Positions 26,336 through 45,300 of a stretch of 64,000 nucleotides of DNA are shown one piece after another. This DNA comes from Acanthacorydalis orientalis (lineage: Eukaryota; Arthropoda; Insecta; Megaloptera; Corydalidae). The position numbers and the translations under genes are program-made. The notes beneath the pieces are model-generated. The model ran no database searches. It saw nothing but the letters and a program-made list of their open reading frames with translations, and was not told the DNA's origin. The stretch spans positions 4,650,461 to 4,714,460 of the forward strand of contig CM068313.1 in NCBI GenBank assembly GCA_034766995.1. The letters run 5' to 3'. The first letter of the stretch is position 1, and each line of letters starts with the position of its first letter.

Positions 26336-26999
26336 GATAAAAATATGGAATTTTTTCATTAAAAAAAGATAATTACATTTTTAAACTATTGACTCGTCAC
26401 TCTACTCTATCTGAAATTTATTTATGTGATACAGTCATGTCAAAGACCCGACCAATATTAATATCAGTGTTGGCGTTAAATTAACATGACTTTACCAAAT
26501 TAAGTTCAGGTAGAAAAAAAATATGTATGTATATATTTCAGTAGAATGATGTTTTGACTAGTTAAATTAATTGTCTAGTCTAGTGGTTCGAACTTTATTT
26601 ATTTTTTTTTATATCGTCGAAATGAAAGGAATGTACATACTTATTTTTAAAAATATATCCATTTTGAACTACTTGCTAACACTATGTCCTCCCATTAGAC
26701 ACATGTTATGTCTAATCTTGTGATATTAAAATGTGTAATAGATGTGGTTGATATTTGTTCTAACTAAAGAAATACTAAAGAAATGTCATATGATTGCTGC
26801 AACAGGAATACAGTATTAAAAAGAAACAAAAATTATTACTTGAAGAGGTATAGAGCATATATTATTATATTAGGCAAAAAAATATTCCAGTACCTTCAAA
26901 TTGAATTAATCATAACACTATTTTAAATTAACATATTTTCTCGTAATTTTAATAGTTTGAAGTGCCAACCTTAACATTTAAAAACACTATATATCTTGG

Positions 27000-27720
27000 C
27001 CAAGCAGTTGGCACAACCTCATAAAACAATAATGATCACGATTGCGTCCGAAAAGCAGCATATTAAGCATTGTATACTTTTCGCATAAAGTTGAAAAATG
27101 CTACCGAATTGGCTGGAATGATTTGTTCAGATTTAGGGGAAGGTGTTGTGATGCATGAAACATGAAAAAAAGGATTTCAAAGGTTTCGGAGTGGTTCTTT
27201 TGATCTTTCCGATCGAGAAACTTCCGAACAACCGAAAAAAATTGAAGACAAAGAGCTAGATAAGCAGTTAAGTGAAAACTCTGCTCAGACTGAACAGGAA
27301 ATCGCTCAACAACTCGGAGTTACCTAGCGAGCAATTTCCTATCATCTACGTTCGCTGAGAAAAATTCAAAAGCTAGATCAATGGATTGCAGACGAGCTCA
27401 ACCCGGAAAACGAAGAAAGAAGATGCGATCCGGCAACGTCTTCGGTCACAAGGTTCAAAAGGAAGATTTTTTTGCATAAAATCATAATCGGGGTTGAAAA
27501 TTCGGTTTTATATGACAATCCTAAGCATTGAAAATCATAGGGTACGCTCGGTGAAACATCGGCATCGAATCCGAAATCAAATATTCACTCCAAAAAAGTG
27601 TCATTGTGTTCATTTTTTGATTAATGCTCTAAATTTGAAGTTAATTAATAATTAAAAAGATAGTCTATTGTGCCGTTATCGGTTCTATGAGCCAGAATAG
27701 TAAAAAAAAATGTTAGGATA
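27000..27720 (+). pseudogene. Decayed mariner transposase, 5' part
   Basis: Plus-strand translation gives mariner N-terminal helix-turn-helix motifs: FQRFRSGSFDLSDRE, then ELDKQLSENSAQTEQEIAQQ, followed by a stop and AISYHLRSLRKIQK. A WIADEL-like segment and a weak match to the middle region follow. It is broken by stop codons and frameshifts and lacks a recognisable catalytic core. Confidence 0.75.
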
Positions 27721-28106
27721 TTTCACTGTATGTAAATATTAATTGTACACTTTTGTAATATCATTCAAGTGATAAATACTCTTTTTAAATTACACACTCA
27801 ATATTTTCCATCTCAGGATTAGTTAAAAACATTATAAGATATATAACTAAAATACTTTTTATTAATCTGATTGATATTTTTATTCATAATTTTAAAAGTT
27901 AAACGAATTCATTTGTTCTAAAATGCAAGTCTTATCATATGCATAGTTATTTGTTAGTGTTTGGGATATGTTATTATTTATTAACAGAAAATATTGTTTT
28001 TCATTTTATATATAATATATTTTGTGTATATTTGCCATTATTGTGTGTTAAATTTAAATAAAATTCAAAATCATATCATTTATACATAATTTCGAATAAA
28101 AATTCG

Positions 28107-28164
28107 TATATATATATATATGTATGTATATATATGTATATATATATGTGTGTATATATATATA
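28107..28164. repeat. (TA)n microsatellite, left flank of mariner
   Basis: TA repeats with occasional G (TATGTATA) abut the left end of the mariner copy at 28,165. Confidence 0.9.
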
Positions 28165-29360
28165 CATGAGAGGAGGTCCAAAAGTTTGCGAAAAAAAGGT
28201 AAAGAAAAGTCTGATTGAGCTGAATTTTTTTTATTTTTCAGTTTAGTCTCCCTTAATACTAACATATTTTTTATAGCGCTCAATGAGCTTTCCAAGATCT
28301 TCAAAAAATATTCTTTGGTTTGTTTGAAAATGCTCTAAAATAGCTGACTTCACTTCTTCATCGACTTGAAATTTTTTACCCCTCAAGTCTCTCTGCTGAT
28401 TTGGGAATAAAAAGTAGTCGCTCGGGGCCAGATCTGGACTATATGGTGGATGGCTGAGTTCTTGGAAGCCACACTCAGTTATAGCACCCATCGCAATCTG
28501 ACTTCGGTGTACCGGAGTCATTGTCTTGCAAAAAAAAGACATCTTTTGACCATTTCCCACGTCTTTTTTCATTATTGGTTTCTCGAAGTCGACAAACACT
28601 CGCGTAGCTCTCTCCGGTTATGCTGACGCTCTTTTCTTTGCATTCTAATAAGATAATATCTTTTGTATCCCAGAACACATTCGTCATGTTAGTGATGGAT
28701 CCAAGTCTCGTCTTCAGTAACAATTCTGTCCAAAATCGCACGAAAACCGTTGCCACACAGCTTCAAAAATTCCCGACAGCACGCAGTTCGATGCCTGTCA
28801 TCCATCGGGATAAGTATTCTCGGCATCCATCTTACACTCACCTTAATCATGTCAAGATGAACATCCAAGATTCTGAGAGTGGTGGTATCGGTTACACCAG
28901 TCATTTCTGCGAATTATTTCTCTTTCAGTCGATTATCTTCCGATACAAGACTTTCGACTTTTTTGATAATGTCTGAGATGGTTGCCTCGACCGGGTGTTC
29001 AGAGCGTAATCGTCTTCCAACTCTTCTCTTCTTTGTTTTAAAAGAGAATGCCACTTATAAATCATACTCTTTCCTGGTGAACGATCCCTGTAAACGGCAG
29101 ACATCTCTTCCGTGGTGATTTTTGAGGGTTTTCTTGAGTAAGGAATTTAACAACAGCGTATAGTTCAATTTTCTTCATGATTTCGCAGTTACTCTGAATT
29201 GAGTTGTTCCTTCGGCGACAGCGTAATGATTACTGATGATAGCACAACGATGCTTCGCTTTGACAATGATTAAGAGTTCTCGGTTCGACTATAACTAATG
29301 AGAAGTGGTTTAGACACTTCCTATCCCCCTTTCCGCGAACTTTTAGACACCCCCTTGCAA
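28165..29360 (-). mobile_element. Near full-length but inactive mariner element
   Basis: The element is about 1.2 kb with imperfect terminal inverted repeats: GGTCCAAAAGTTTGCG on the left matches, as a reverse complement, TGTCTAAAAGTTCGCG at the right end. Both ends adjoin TA. The transposase reads on the minus strand from an ATG near 29,178 (MKKIELYAVVKFLTQ) through the paired-like N-terminus, VTEDETWIHH (catalytic Asp), a QDN region where the second Asp would lie, and HPPYSPDLAPSDYFLFP to FIKGD-like C-terminal sequence. Several frameshifts and stops split the frame into overlapping pieces, so it cannot make an intact enzyme. It may be a mobilisable non-autonomous copy only if active transposase exists elsewhere. 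Confidence 0.85.
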
Positions 29361-29362
29361 AT

Positions 29363-29368
<6 letters not shown>

Positions 29369-29435
<67 letters not shown>
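29369..29435. repeat. (TA)n microsatellite, right flank of mariner
   Basis: About 65 bases of TA repeat begin almost directly after the right terminal repeat of the mariner. Confidence 0.95.
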
Positions 29436-29436
<1 letters not shown>

Positions 29437-30120
29437 CATCCTTTATATAGATATAGATATTTAATTTGTAATATTTTATTGTGTATTCGCTAATAAATAT
29501 AAAAAAATCAATTACAGTCTAATTAAAATGTTATATTTGTGTCATGTTTATAAAAATGCGAACAATCCAATGTTTATTCTATAAATATCTGAAGAATTGT
29601 GCACCTGACACTTGCCTTTAGATGTATAAAATAAATATCAAATTTCTTTTAATATTAAATGAAATGTCTATTTGGAAACAATATATCATTAATTACGCTG
29701 ATATCCATATGGCCATATATAAAACTTTTCTTTTAACTGTTTATATCTAGACTTTATGTATATTACATGGTCTTAGATAAAATCATTTAATTATTTTTTG
29801 ATGAAAAGAATTGTATATGAGTTTCTAATTGCACTGATTTTGATACAAGACTGGGTTATGTTAATAAATTCAAGAAGTTATTAATAAATCTGCAAGTTCT
29901 TACGAAAGTTATGTGTTGGTGTGTTGAAAGTTTTAAAGGCATGCAGGGCTATTATTATTATTATTATTGTTAGGCGATATCGTAGATCACAACCAAAACA
30001 TCAACGCATGAGCTGCTGTCAGTCAATGACTGCATAATTATGGGTGTAAATTTGCAGTACGTTTGACAGAATTCTCTGTAAAAATGTTAACTAGTTACTT
30101 AGGTTTAAATAGATGATAAC

Positions 30121-37199
<7,079 letters not shown>

Positions 37200-37687
37200 T
37201 GCTACTTATGTTTTTTAATGTGACAATTTATGGTTTTGTATATAATTTCAGATTAAAGTATATTGTTTATACATAGTTTATTTATAATTTATTTAAAAGT
37301 CTTAAAATAAACATTTGCTATTAGTGTTTTAGTAATATTTAATCCTAATATTTTTATAATTTTTGATAAACAAAAATTCAAGCGTCAGAAACCTATTTTC
37401 TAAAAGCATATCAGTAACACATTTTTGAAAAAAGTTTAGTGTTTACTGTTATTCTCTGAATATGTTTTGTGGTGGCCACACTGAAAATAAAGTATTGAGA
37501 TCTGAGAGTAGTGGATGAGAAAATTGAATTTGTATAGTAGTAACTTTTTTGAAATTTGTCTAAATTCTGTGTATTTCTTTTTCAATCATTAGAAAAAGGC
37601 GAGTGAAGTGTATAAAATTATTCTGTAAAAGTGTTTGAAAAGTTAATTGTACTAAAGTATTTTAAATTATAGGTTACTATTGCCAAA
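37200..37687. other. hobbit-UQCR11 spacer with UQCR11 promoter and 5' UTR
   Basis: The spacer is under 500 bases, so the UQCR11 promoter must lie here. A TTATAG acceptor-like site at about 37,669-37,674, just before the UQCR11 start, may mark a 5' UTR intron. No other gene is seen. Confidence 0.5.
37306..37311 (+). terminator. Candidate hobbit polyadenylation signal AATAAA
   Basis: The clearest AATAAA after the hobbit stop, about 105 bases downstream, lying before the UQCR11 gene. Confidence 0.45.
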
Positions 37688-37858
37688 ATGTTAAGATTTA
37701 TCGGAAAAAAACACATCCAACAAGCAGTTCAGTGGATACCGTCAGCATCAGTTTTTGGAGCGACTGCTTTTACTGGTCTCTTATATTTCACAGACTGGAA
37801 AGTAGTGGTTCAATATTTGCCATATTACAATGGAAAGTTTCCAGCAGAAGAGAAATAA
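37688..37858 (+). CDS. UQCR11: Cytochrome bc1 complex subunit 10 (UQCR11, 6.4 kDa protein)
   Basis: This single-exon gene encodes 56 residues, matching the usual length of the smallest subunit of mitochondrial complex III, which sits in the inner membrane near the Rieske protein. The start MLRFIGKKH corresponds to the family N-terminus. One membrane helix (about residues 18-35, SASVFGATAFTGLLYF) is followed by the diagnostic TDWKVVVQYLPYYNGKF, where TDW and YxNGKF are the conserved family marks. The ATG at 37,688 has a good context (CCAAAATG). It lies 489 bases after hobbit on the same strand. In flies the homologue is named ox. Confidence 0.95.
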   Translation: MLRFIGKKHIQQAVQWIPSASVFGATAFTGLLYFTDWKVVVQYLPYYNGKFPAEEK

Positions 37859-38500
37859 TTTCACATGTAAATTATAATTTTATATTTAAAGAATGTAGTT
37901 AATTGTTAATTTAAATTAAAGTATCTTAAAAATTAACGCTCAAATCCTTTAATTGATTCTTTGTTGTATAAAATAAATCAGTATGAAGTGTTACATAACT
38001 ATTAGTTCTAATAGAATCCTTAGTAGGGAACAGATTTACAATATTACAATGTTGTAATTGAATAAATATCTTTTTTGAAATTTAAAACAAATGATAATTT
38101 TTAAATTTTATTTTTTTAAACAAATATAACAAAGTTTTTACATTTATTGTTATTTTAGATTGAAGCCAGTTTTATATAAATCAAGAAATGTATGAAATCG
38201 CCTTACATTTTGATATATTCACACTCAAATACATTTTAAAAAGTATGAAATGTAAAAATATAGTGATTTGAGATCGATTGACGAAATGTATTATTTCATA
38301 TCATTTCAAGTCTTAGTTACGAATTCAAGATAAATAGTATAAAATAAAAAAAACAGGTTAAAACTTCTGTTTCTTTTTGTTATATTATTTAAAAATTAAA
38401 AATTTTCAAAAACTTTATAGCAGCTGATTATCTATAGAATTATTTTGCATTTATTATCAACAGGTTTTCTGTTGTCAAAAATTGTAATAAATAATAATTA
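37859..38500. other. UQCR11 3' UTR and gap before the satellite island
   Basis: Plain AT-rich sequence with no supported gene. The first recognisable satellite-like unit starts near 38,500. Confidence 0.6.
37972..37977 (+). terminator. Candidate UQCR11 polyadenylation signal AATAAA
   Basis: AATAAA lies 113 bases after the UQCR11 stop codon. Confidence 0.5.
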
Positions 38501-39350
38501 ATTTTGTACTTTCTAGAAAAAGTTATTGAAGAAAATTGATTTCGAAAACAGTTTTCCGAGAAAAAAACGGCCAAACTTTGAACGAATGTATTCAAATAGC
38601 ATATCAGCAGATGCAAAATTTAATTGTCTATCGACAGATAATAATATTATTTTGAGTGCTGTTTGGAAAAAGTTATGAGGTAAAATCAATTTCAAAAATA
38701 GTTTTTCGAGCATAAAATGGCTAAATTTTGAACAAATGTATTCGAATAGCGTATTCAAATTTTGCACAATTTCATTCTATATTGATTGATATAAATAATT
38801 AATTTTGTTCTGTCTGGAAAAAGTGATTGAGAAAATTTTGATTTCGGAAAGTTTTCTGAGTAAAAAAGACCAAAATTCGAACAAATGTATTAAAATAGCA
38901 TATCAAAATGTGCGTGATTTCATTCTCTATTGGTTGATGTAAATAATATTTTTTTTACTTTCTGGAAAAAATTATTGAGGTAACATTGAAATCAAAAACA
39001 GTTTTCTGAACAAAAACGACGAAATTTTTAATAAATAATTGAATCACATATTAGAATATGCGAAATTTAATTCTCTATTAACTAATATTAATAATAATAA
39101 CTGTAGTACTTCTTGGAAAAAATTATTGTGGAAAATCGAAATTCAAAACCAGTTTTCTGAGTAAAAAACGGCTAAATATCCAACAAAAGTATTCGAATAC
39201 CATATCAGAATTTGTGCCATTTCATTCTTTATTGATCGATATATATAATAATTAATTTTGTACTTTCTGGAAAGAGTAATTGAGGGAAAAATGCTTTCTA
39301 AAGCAGTTTTTCACCTATAAGTAGTCTAAATTAAATCCGAAATGGCTAAA
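38500..39350 (+). repeat. Decayed edge of the 155-bp satellite (units about 150 bp)
   Basis: A TGGAAAAAGTTATTGAGG-type block recurs near 38,516, 38,667, 38,815, 38,963, 39,114 and 39,269, that is every 148-155 bases. The units are strongly diverged from each other but share the AACAGTTTT(T/C)GAG and TCTATTGATTGAT segments that align with the homogeneous satellite to the right. This is the old, eroded margin of the array. Confidence 0.8.
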
Positions 39351-42300
39351 TTCATCTATAGTTAGATGCACCTTAATGTTATCTATCACTTGGTGTACAA
39401 TACGATTGAATTATTTTCCAAAAAGGCATAGTTTGACCGAAAAAACCCATTTTTAAACCAGTTTTTTGACTATAAGTATACGAAATTAACTGCAAAACGG
39501 CTTAATTCATACATGGATAGATGCGTCTTATAATTATCTATTACGTGGTATGCAGTTCGATTCGATTATTTTCCAAAAAGACCTTACATTGCACAAAAAA
39601 ACTATTCTTCAACCAGTTTTTCGGCCATAACTTGTCGAAATTAAGTGCGAAATGGGTCAAATCGCACATCATTAGATGCGTCTTAAAATTATCTATCACG
39701 TGGTATGCAATTCGATTCGATTATTTCCCAAAAACACCTTACTTTGCTCAAAAAACCTATATTTCAACCAGTTTTTCGGCCATAAGTAGTCGAAATTAAG
39801 TGCGAAACGTCTCATATCGCACATCGTTAGATGCGTCTTAAAAGTATCTATCACGTGGTATGCAGTACGATTCGATTATTTTCCAAAAAGACCTTACATT
39901 GCTCAAAAAAACTATTCTTCAACCAGTTTTTCGGCCATAACTTGTCGAACTTAAGTGCGAAATGGGTCAAATCGGACATCATTAGATGCGTCTTAAAATT
40001 ATCTATCACGTGGTATGCAATTCGATTCGATTATTTCCCAAAAAGACCTTACTTTGCTCAAAAAACCTATTTTTCAACCAGTTTTTCGGCCATAAGTAGT
40101 CAAAATTAAGTGCGAAATGGGTCAAATCGCACATCGTTAGATGCGTCTTAAAATTATCTATCACGTGGTATGCAATTCGACTCAATTATTTCCCAAAAAG
40201 ACCTTACTTTGCTCAAAAAACCTATTTTTCAAACAGTTTTCGACCTTAAGTTGTCGAAATTAAGTGCGAAACGTCTCATATCGCAAATCGTTAGATGCGT
40301 CTTAAATTTATCTATCTCGTGGTGTGCAATTCGATTCGATTATCTTTCAAAAAAGCCTAATTTTGCCCGCAAAACCTATTTTTCAACTAGTTTTTCGGCC
40401 ATAAGTAGTCAAAATTAAGTGCGAAATGGCTCATCTCGCATATCGTTAGATGCGTCTTAAAATTATCTATCTCGTGGTGTGCAATTCGATTCGATTATCT
40501 TTCAAAAAAGCCTAATTTTGCCCGAAAAACCTATTTTTCAACCAGTTTTTCGGCCATAAGTAGTCGAAATTAAGTGCGAAATGGCTCATATTGCATATCG
40601 TTAGATGCGTCTTAAAATTATCTATCGCGTGGTGTGCAATTCAATTCGATTATCTTCAAAAAAAGCCTAATTTTTCCCGAAAAACCTATTTTTCAACCAG
40701 TTTTTCGGCCATAAGTAGTCGAAATTAAGTGCGAAATGGCTCATATTGCATATCGTTAGATGCGTCTTAAAATTATCTATCGCGTGGTGTGCAATTCAAT
40801 TCGATTATCTTCAAAAAAAGCCTAATTTTTCCCGAAAAACCTATTTTTCAACCAGTTTTTCGGTCATAAGTAGTCGAATTTAAATGTAAAATGGTTCATA
40901 TCGCAAATCGTTAGATGCGTCTTAAAATTATCTATCTCGTGGTGTGCAATTCGATTCGATTATCTTCCAAAAAAACCTAATTTTGCCCGAAAAACCTATT
41001 TTTCAACCAGTTTTTCGGCCATAAGTAGTCGAATTTAAATGCGAAATGGCTCATATCGCATATCGTTAGATGCGTCTTAAAATTATCTATCGCGTGGCGT
41101 GCAATTCAATTCGATTATCTTCAAAAAAAGCCTAATTTTTCCCGAAAAACCTATTTTTCAACTAGTTTTTCGGCCATAAGTAGTCGAAATTAAGTGCGAA
41201 ATGGCTCATATCGCATATCGTTAGATGCGTCTTAAAATTATCTATCTCGTGGTGTGCAATTCGATTCGATTATCTTCCAAAAAAGCCTAATTTTGCCCGA
41301 AAAACCTATTTTTCAACCAGTTTTTCGGCCATAAGTAGTCGAATTTAAATGCGAAATGGCTCATATCGCATATCGTTAGATGCGTCTTAAAATTATCTAT
41401 CGCGTGGCGTGCAATTCAATTCGATTATCTTCAAAAAAAGCCTAATTTTTCCCGAAAAACCTATTTTTCAACTAGTTTTTCGGCCATAAGTAGTCAAAAT
41501 TAAGTGCGAAATGGCTCATATCGCATATCGTTAGATGCGTCTTAAAATTATCTATCGCGTGGTGTGCAATTCAATTTGATTATCTTCAAAAAAAGCCTAA
41601 TTTTTCCCGAAAAACCTATTTTTCAACCAGTTTTTCGGCCATAAGTAGTCGAATTTAAATGTAAAATGGTTCATATCGCATATCGTTAGATGCGTCTTAA
41701 AATTATCTATCTCGTGGTGTGCAATTCGATTCGATTATCTTCCAAAAAAACCTAATTTTGCCCGAAAAACCTATTTTTCAACTAGTTTTTCGGCCATAAG
41801 TAGTCAAAATTAAGTGCGAAATGGCTCATATCGCATATCGTTAGATGCGTCTTAAAATTATCTATCGCGTAGTGTGCAATTCAATTCGATTATCTACCAA
41901 AAAAGCCTAATTTTGCCCGAAAAACCTATTTTTCAACCAGTTTTTCGGCCATAAGTAGTCGAATTTAAATGTAAAATGGTTCATATCGCATATCGTTAGA
42001 TGCGTCTTAAAATTACCTATCTCGTGGTGTGCAATTCGATTCGATTATTATCTATAAAAGCCTAATTTTGCCCGAAAAACCTATTTTTCAACTAGTTTTT
42101 CGGCCATAAGTAGTCAAAATTAAGTGCGAAATGGCTCATATCGCATATCGTTAGATGCGTCTTAAAATTATCTATCTCGTGGTGTGCAATTCGATTCGAT
42201 TATCTTCCAAAAAAGCCTAATTTTGCCCGAAAAACCTATTTTTCAACCAGTTTTTCGGCCATAAGTAGTCGAATTTAAATGCGAAATGGCTCATATCGCA

Positions 42301-45300
42301 TATCGTTAGATGCGTCTTTAAATTATCTATCGCGTGGCGTGCAATTCAATTTGATTATCTTCAAAAAAAGCCTAATTTTTCCCGAAAAACCTATTTTTCA
42401 ACCAGTTTTTCGGCCATAAGTAGTCGAATTTAAATGTAAAATGGTTCATATCGCATATCGTTAGATGCGTCTTAAAATTATCTATCTCGTGGTGTGCAAT
42501 TCGATTCGATTATTGTCTATAAAAGCCTAATTTTGCCCGAAAAACCTATTTTTCAACCAGTTTTTCGGCCATAAGTAGTCGAATTTAAATGCGAAATGGC
42601 TCATATCGAATATCGTTAGATGCGTCATAAAATTATCTATCTCGTGGTGTGCAATTCGATTCGATTATCTTTCAAAAAAGCCTAATTTTGCCCGAAAAAC
42701 CTATTTTTCAACTAGTTTTTCGGCCATAAGTAGTCAAAATTAAGTGCGAAATGGCTCATATCGCATATCGTTAGATGCGTCTTAAAATTATCTATCTCGT
42801 GGTGTGCAATTCGATTCGATTATCTTCCAAAAAAGCCTAATTTTGCCCGAAAAACCTATTTTTCAACCAGTTTTTCGGCCATAAGTAGTCGAAATTAAGT
42901 GCGAAATGGCTCATATTGCATATCGTTAGATGCGTCTTAAAATTATCTATCGCGTGGTGTGCAATTCAATTTGATTATCTTCAAAAAAAGCCTAATTTTT
43001 CCCGAAAAACCTATTTTTCAACCAGTTTTTCGGCCATAAGTAGTCGAATTTAAATGTAAAATGGTTCATATCGCATATCGTTAGATGCGTCTTAAAATTA
43101 TCTATCTCGTGGTGTGCAATTCGATTCGATTATCTTCCAAAAAAACCTAATTTTGCCCGAAAAACCTATTTTTCAACCAGTTTTTCGGCCATAAGTAGTC
43201 GAATTTAAATGCGAAATGGCTCATATCGCATATCGTTAGATGCGTCTTAAAATTATCTATCGCGTGGCGTGCAATTCAATTCGATTATCTTCAAAAAAAG
43301 CCTAATTTTTCCCGAAAAACCTATTTTTCAACTAGTTTTTCGGCCATAAGTAGTCGAAATTAAGTGCGAAATGGCTCATTTCGCATATCGTTAGATGCGT
43401 CTTAAAATTACCTATCTCGTGGTGTGCAATTCGATTCGATTATTGTCCAAAAAAGCATAATTTTGCCCGAAAAACCTATTTTTCAACCAGTTTTTCGGCC
43501 ATAAGTAGTCGAATTTAAATGCGAAATGGCTCATATCGCATATCGTTAGATGCGTCATAAAATTATCTATCTCGTGGTGTGCAATTCGATTCGATTATCT
43601 TTCAAAAAAGCCTAATTTTGCCCGAAAAACCTATTTTTCAACTAGTTTTTCGGCCATAAGTAGTCAAAATTAAGTGCGAAATGGCTCATATCGCATATCG
43701 TTAGATGCGTCTTAAAATTATCTATCTCGTGGTGTGCAATTCGATTCGATTATCTTCCAAAAAAGCCTAATTTTGCCCGAAAAACCTATTTTTCAACCAG
43801 TTTTTCGGCCATAAGTAGTCGAAATTAAGTGCGAAATGGCTCATATTGCATATCGTTAGATGCGTCTTAAAATTAATTATCGCGTGGTGTGCAATTCAAT
43901 TCGATTATCTTCAAAAAAAGCCTAATTTTTCCCGAAAAACCTATTTTTCAACCAGTTTTTCGGCCATAAGTAGTCGAATTTAAATGTAAAATGGTTCATA
44001 TCGCATATCGTTAGATGCGTCTTAAAATTATCTATCTCGTGGTGTGCAATTCGATTCGATTATTGTCTATAAAAGCCTAATTTTGCCCGAAAAACCTATT
44101 TTTCAACCAGTTTTTCGGCCATAAGTAGTCGAATTTAAATGCGAAATGGCTCATATCGAATATCGTTAGATGCGTCATAAAATTATCTATCTCGTGGTGT
44201 GCAATTCGATTCGATTATCTTTCAAAAAAGCCTAATTTTGCCCGAAAAACCTATTTTTCAACTAGTTTTTCGGCCATAAGTAGTCAAAATTAAGTGCGAA
44301 ATGGCTCATATCGCATATCGTTAGATGCGTCTTAAAATTATCTATCTCGTGGTGTGCAATTCGATTCGATTATCTTCCAAAAAAGCCTAATTTTGCCCGA
44401 AAAACCTATTTTTCAACCAGTTTTTCGGCCATAAGTAGTCGAAATTAAGTGCGAAATGGCTCATATTGCATATCGTTAGATGCGTCTTAAAATTATCTAT
44501 CGCGTGGTGTGCAATTCAATTTGATTATCTTCAAAAAAAGCCTAATTTTTCCCGAAAAACCTATTTTTCAACCAGTTTTTCGGCCATAAGTAGTCGAATT
44601 TAAATGTAAAATGGTTCATATCGCATATCGTTAGATGCGTCTTAAAATTATCTATCGCGTAGTGTGCAATTCAATTCGATTATCTACCAAAAAAGCCTAA
44701 TTTTTCCCGAAAAACCTATTTTTCAACCAGTTTTTCGGCCATAAGTAGTCGAATTTAAATGTAAAATGGTTCATATCGCATATCGTTAGATGCGTCTTAA
44801 AATTATCTATCTCGTGGTGTGCAATTCGATTCGATTATCTTCCAAAAAAACCTAATTTTGCCCGAAAAACCTATTTTTCAACCAGTTTTTCGGCCATAAG
44901 TAGTCGAATTTAAATGTAAAATGGTTCATATCGCATATCGTTAGATGCGTCTTAAAATTATCTATCTCGTGGTGTGCAATTCGATTCGATTATCTTTCAA
45001 AAAAGCCTAATTTTGCCCGAAAAACCTATTTTTCAACTAGTTTTTCGGCCATAAGTAGTCAAAATTAAGTGCGAAATGGCTCATATCGCATATCGTTAGA
45101 TGCGTCTTAAAATTATCTATCGCGTAGTGTGCAATTCAATTCGATTATCTACCAAAAAAGCCTAATTTTGCCCGAAAAACCTATTTTTCAACCAGTTTTT
45201 CGGCCATAAGTAGTCGAATTTAAATGTAAAATGGTTCATATCGCATATCGTTAGATGCGTCTTAAAATTACCTATCTCGTGGTGTGCAATTCGATTCGAT

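Larger units (their letters stand above)
22391..30120. other. Gene-poor interval between P450 and hobbit
   Basis: This 7.7 kb lies between two divergently transcribed genes. I find no supported coding exon. It contains three decayed mariner elements, several TA microsatellites and plain AT-rich sequence. A minus-strand frame at 22,345-22,536 has no family resemblance and probably lies in P450 upstream DNA. The right end must hold the hobbit promoter. Confidence 0.7.
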
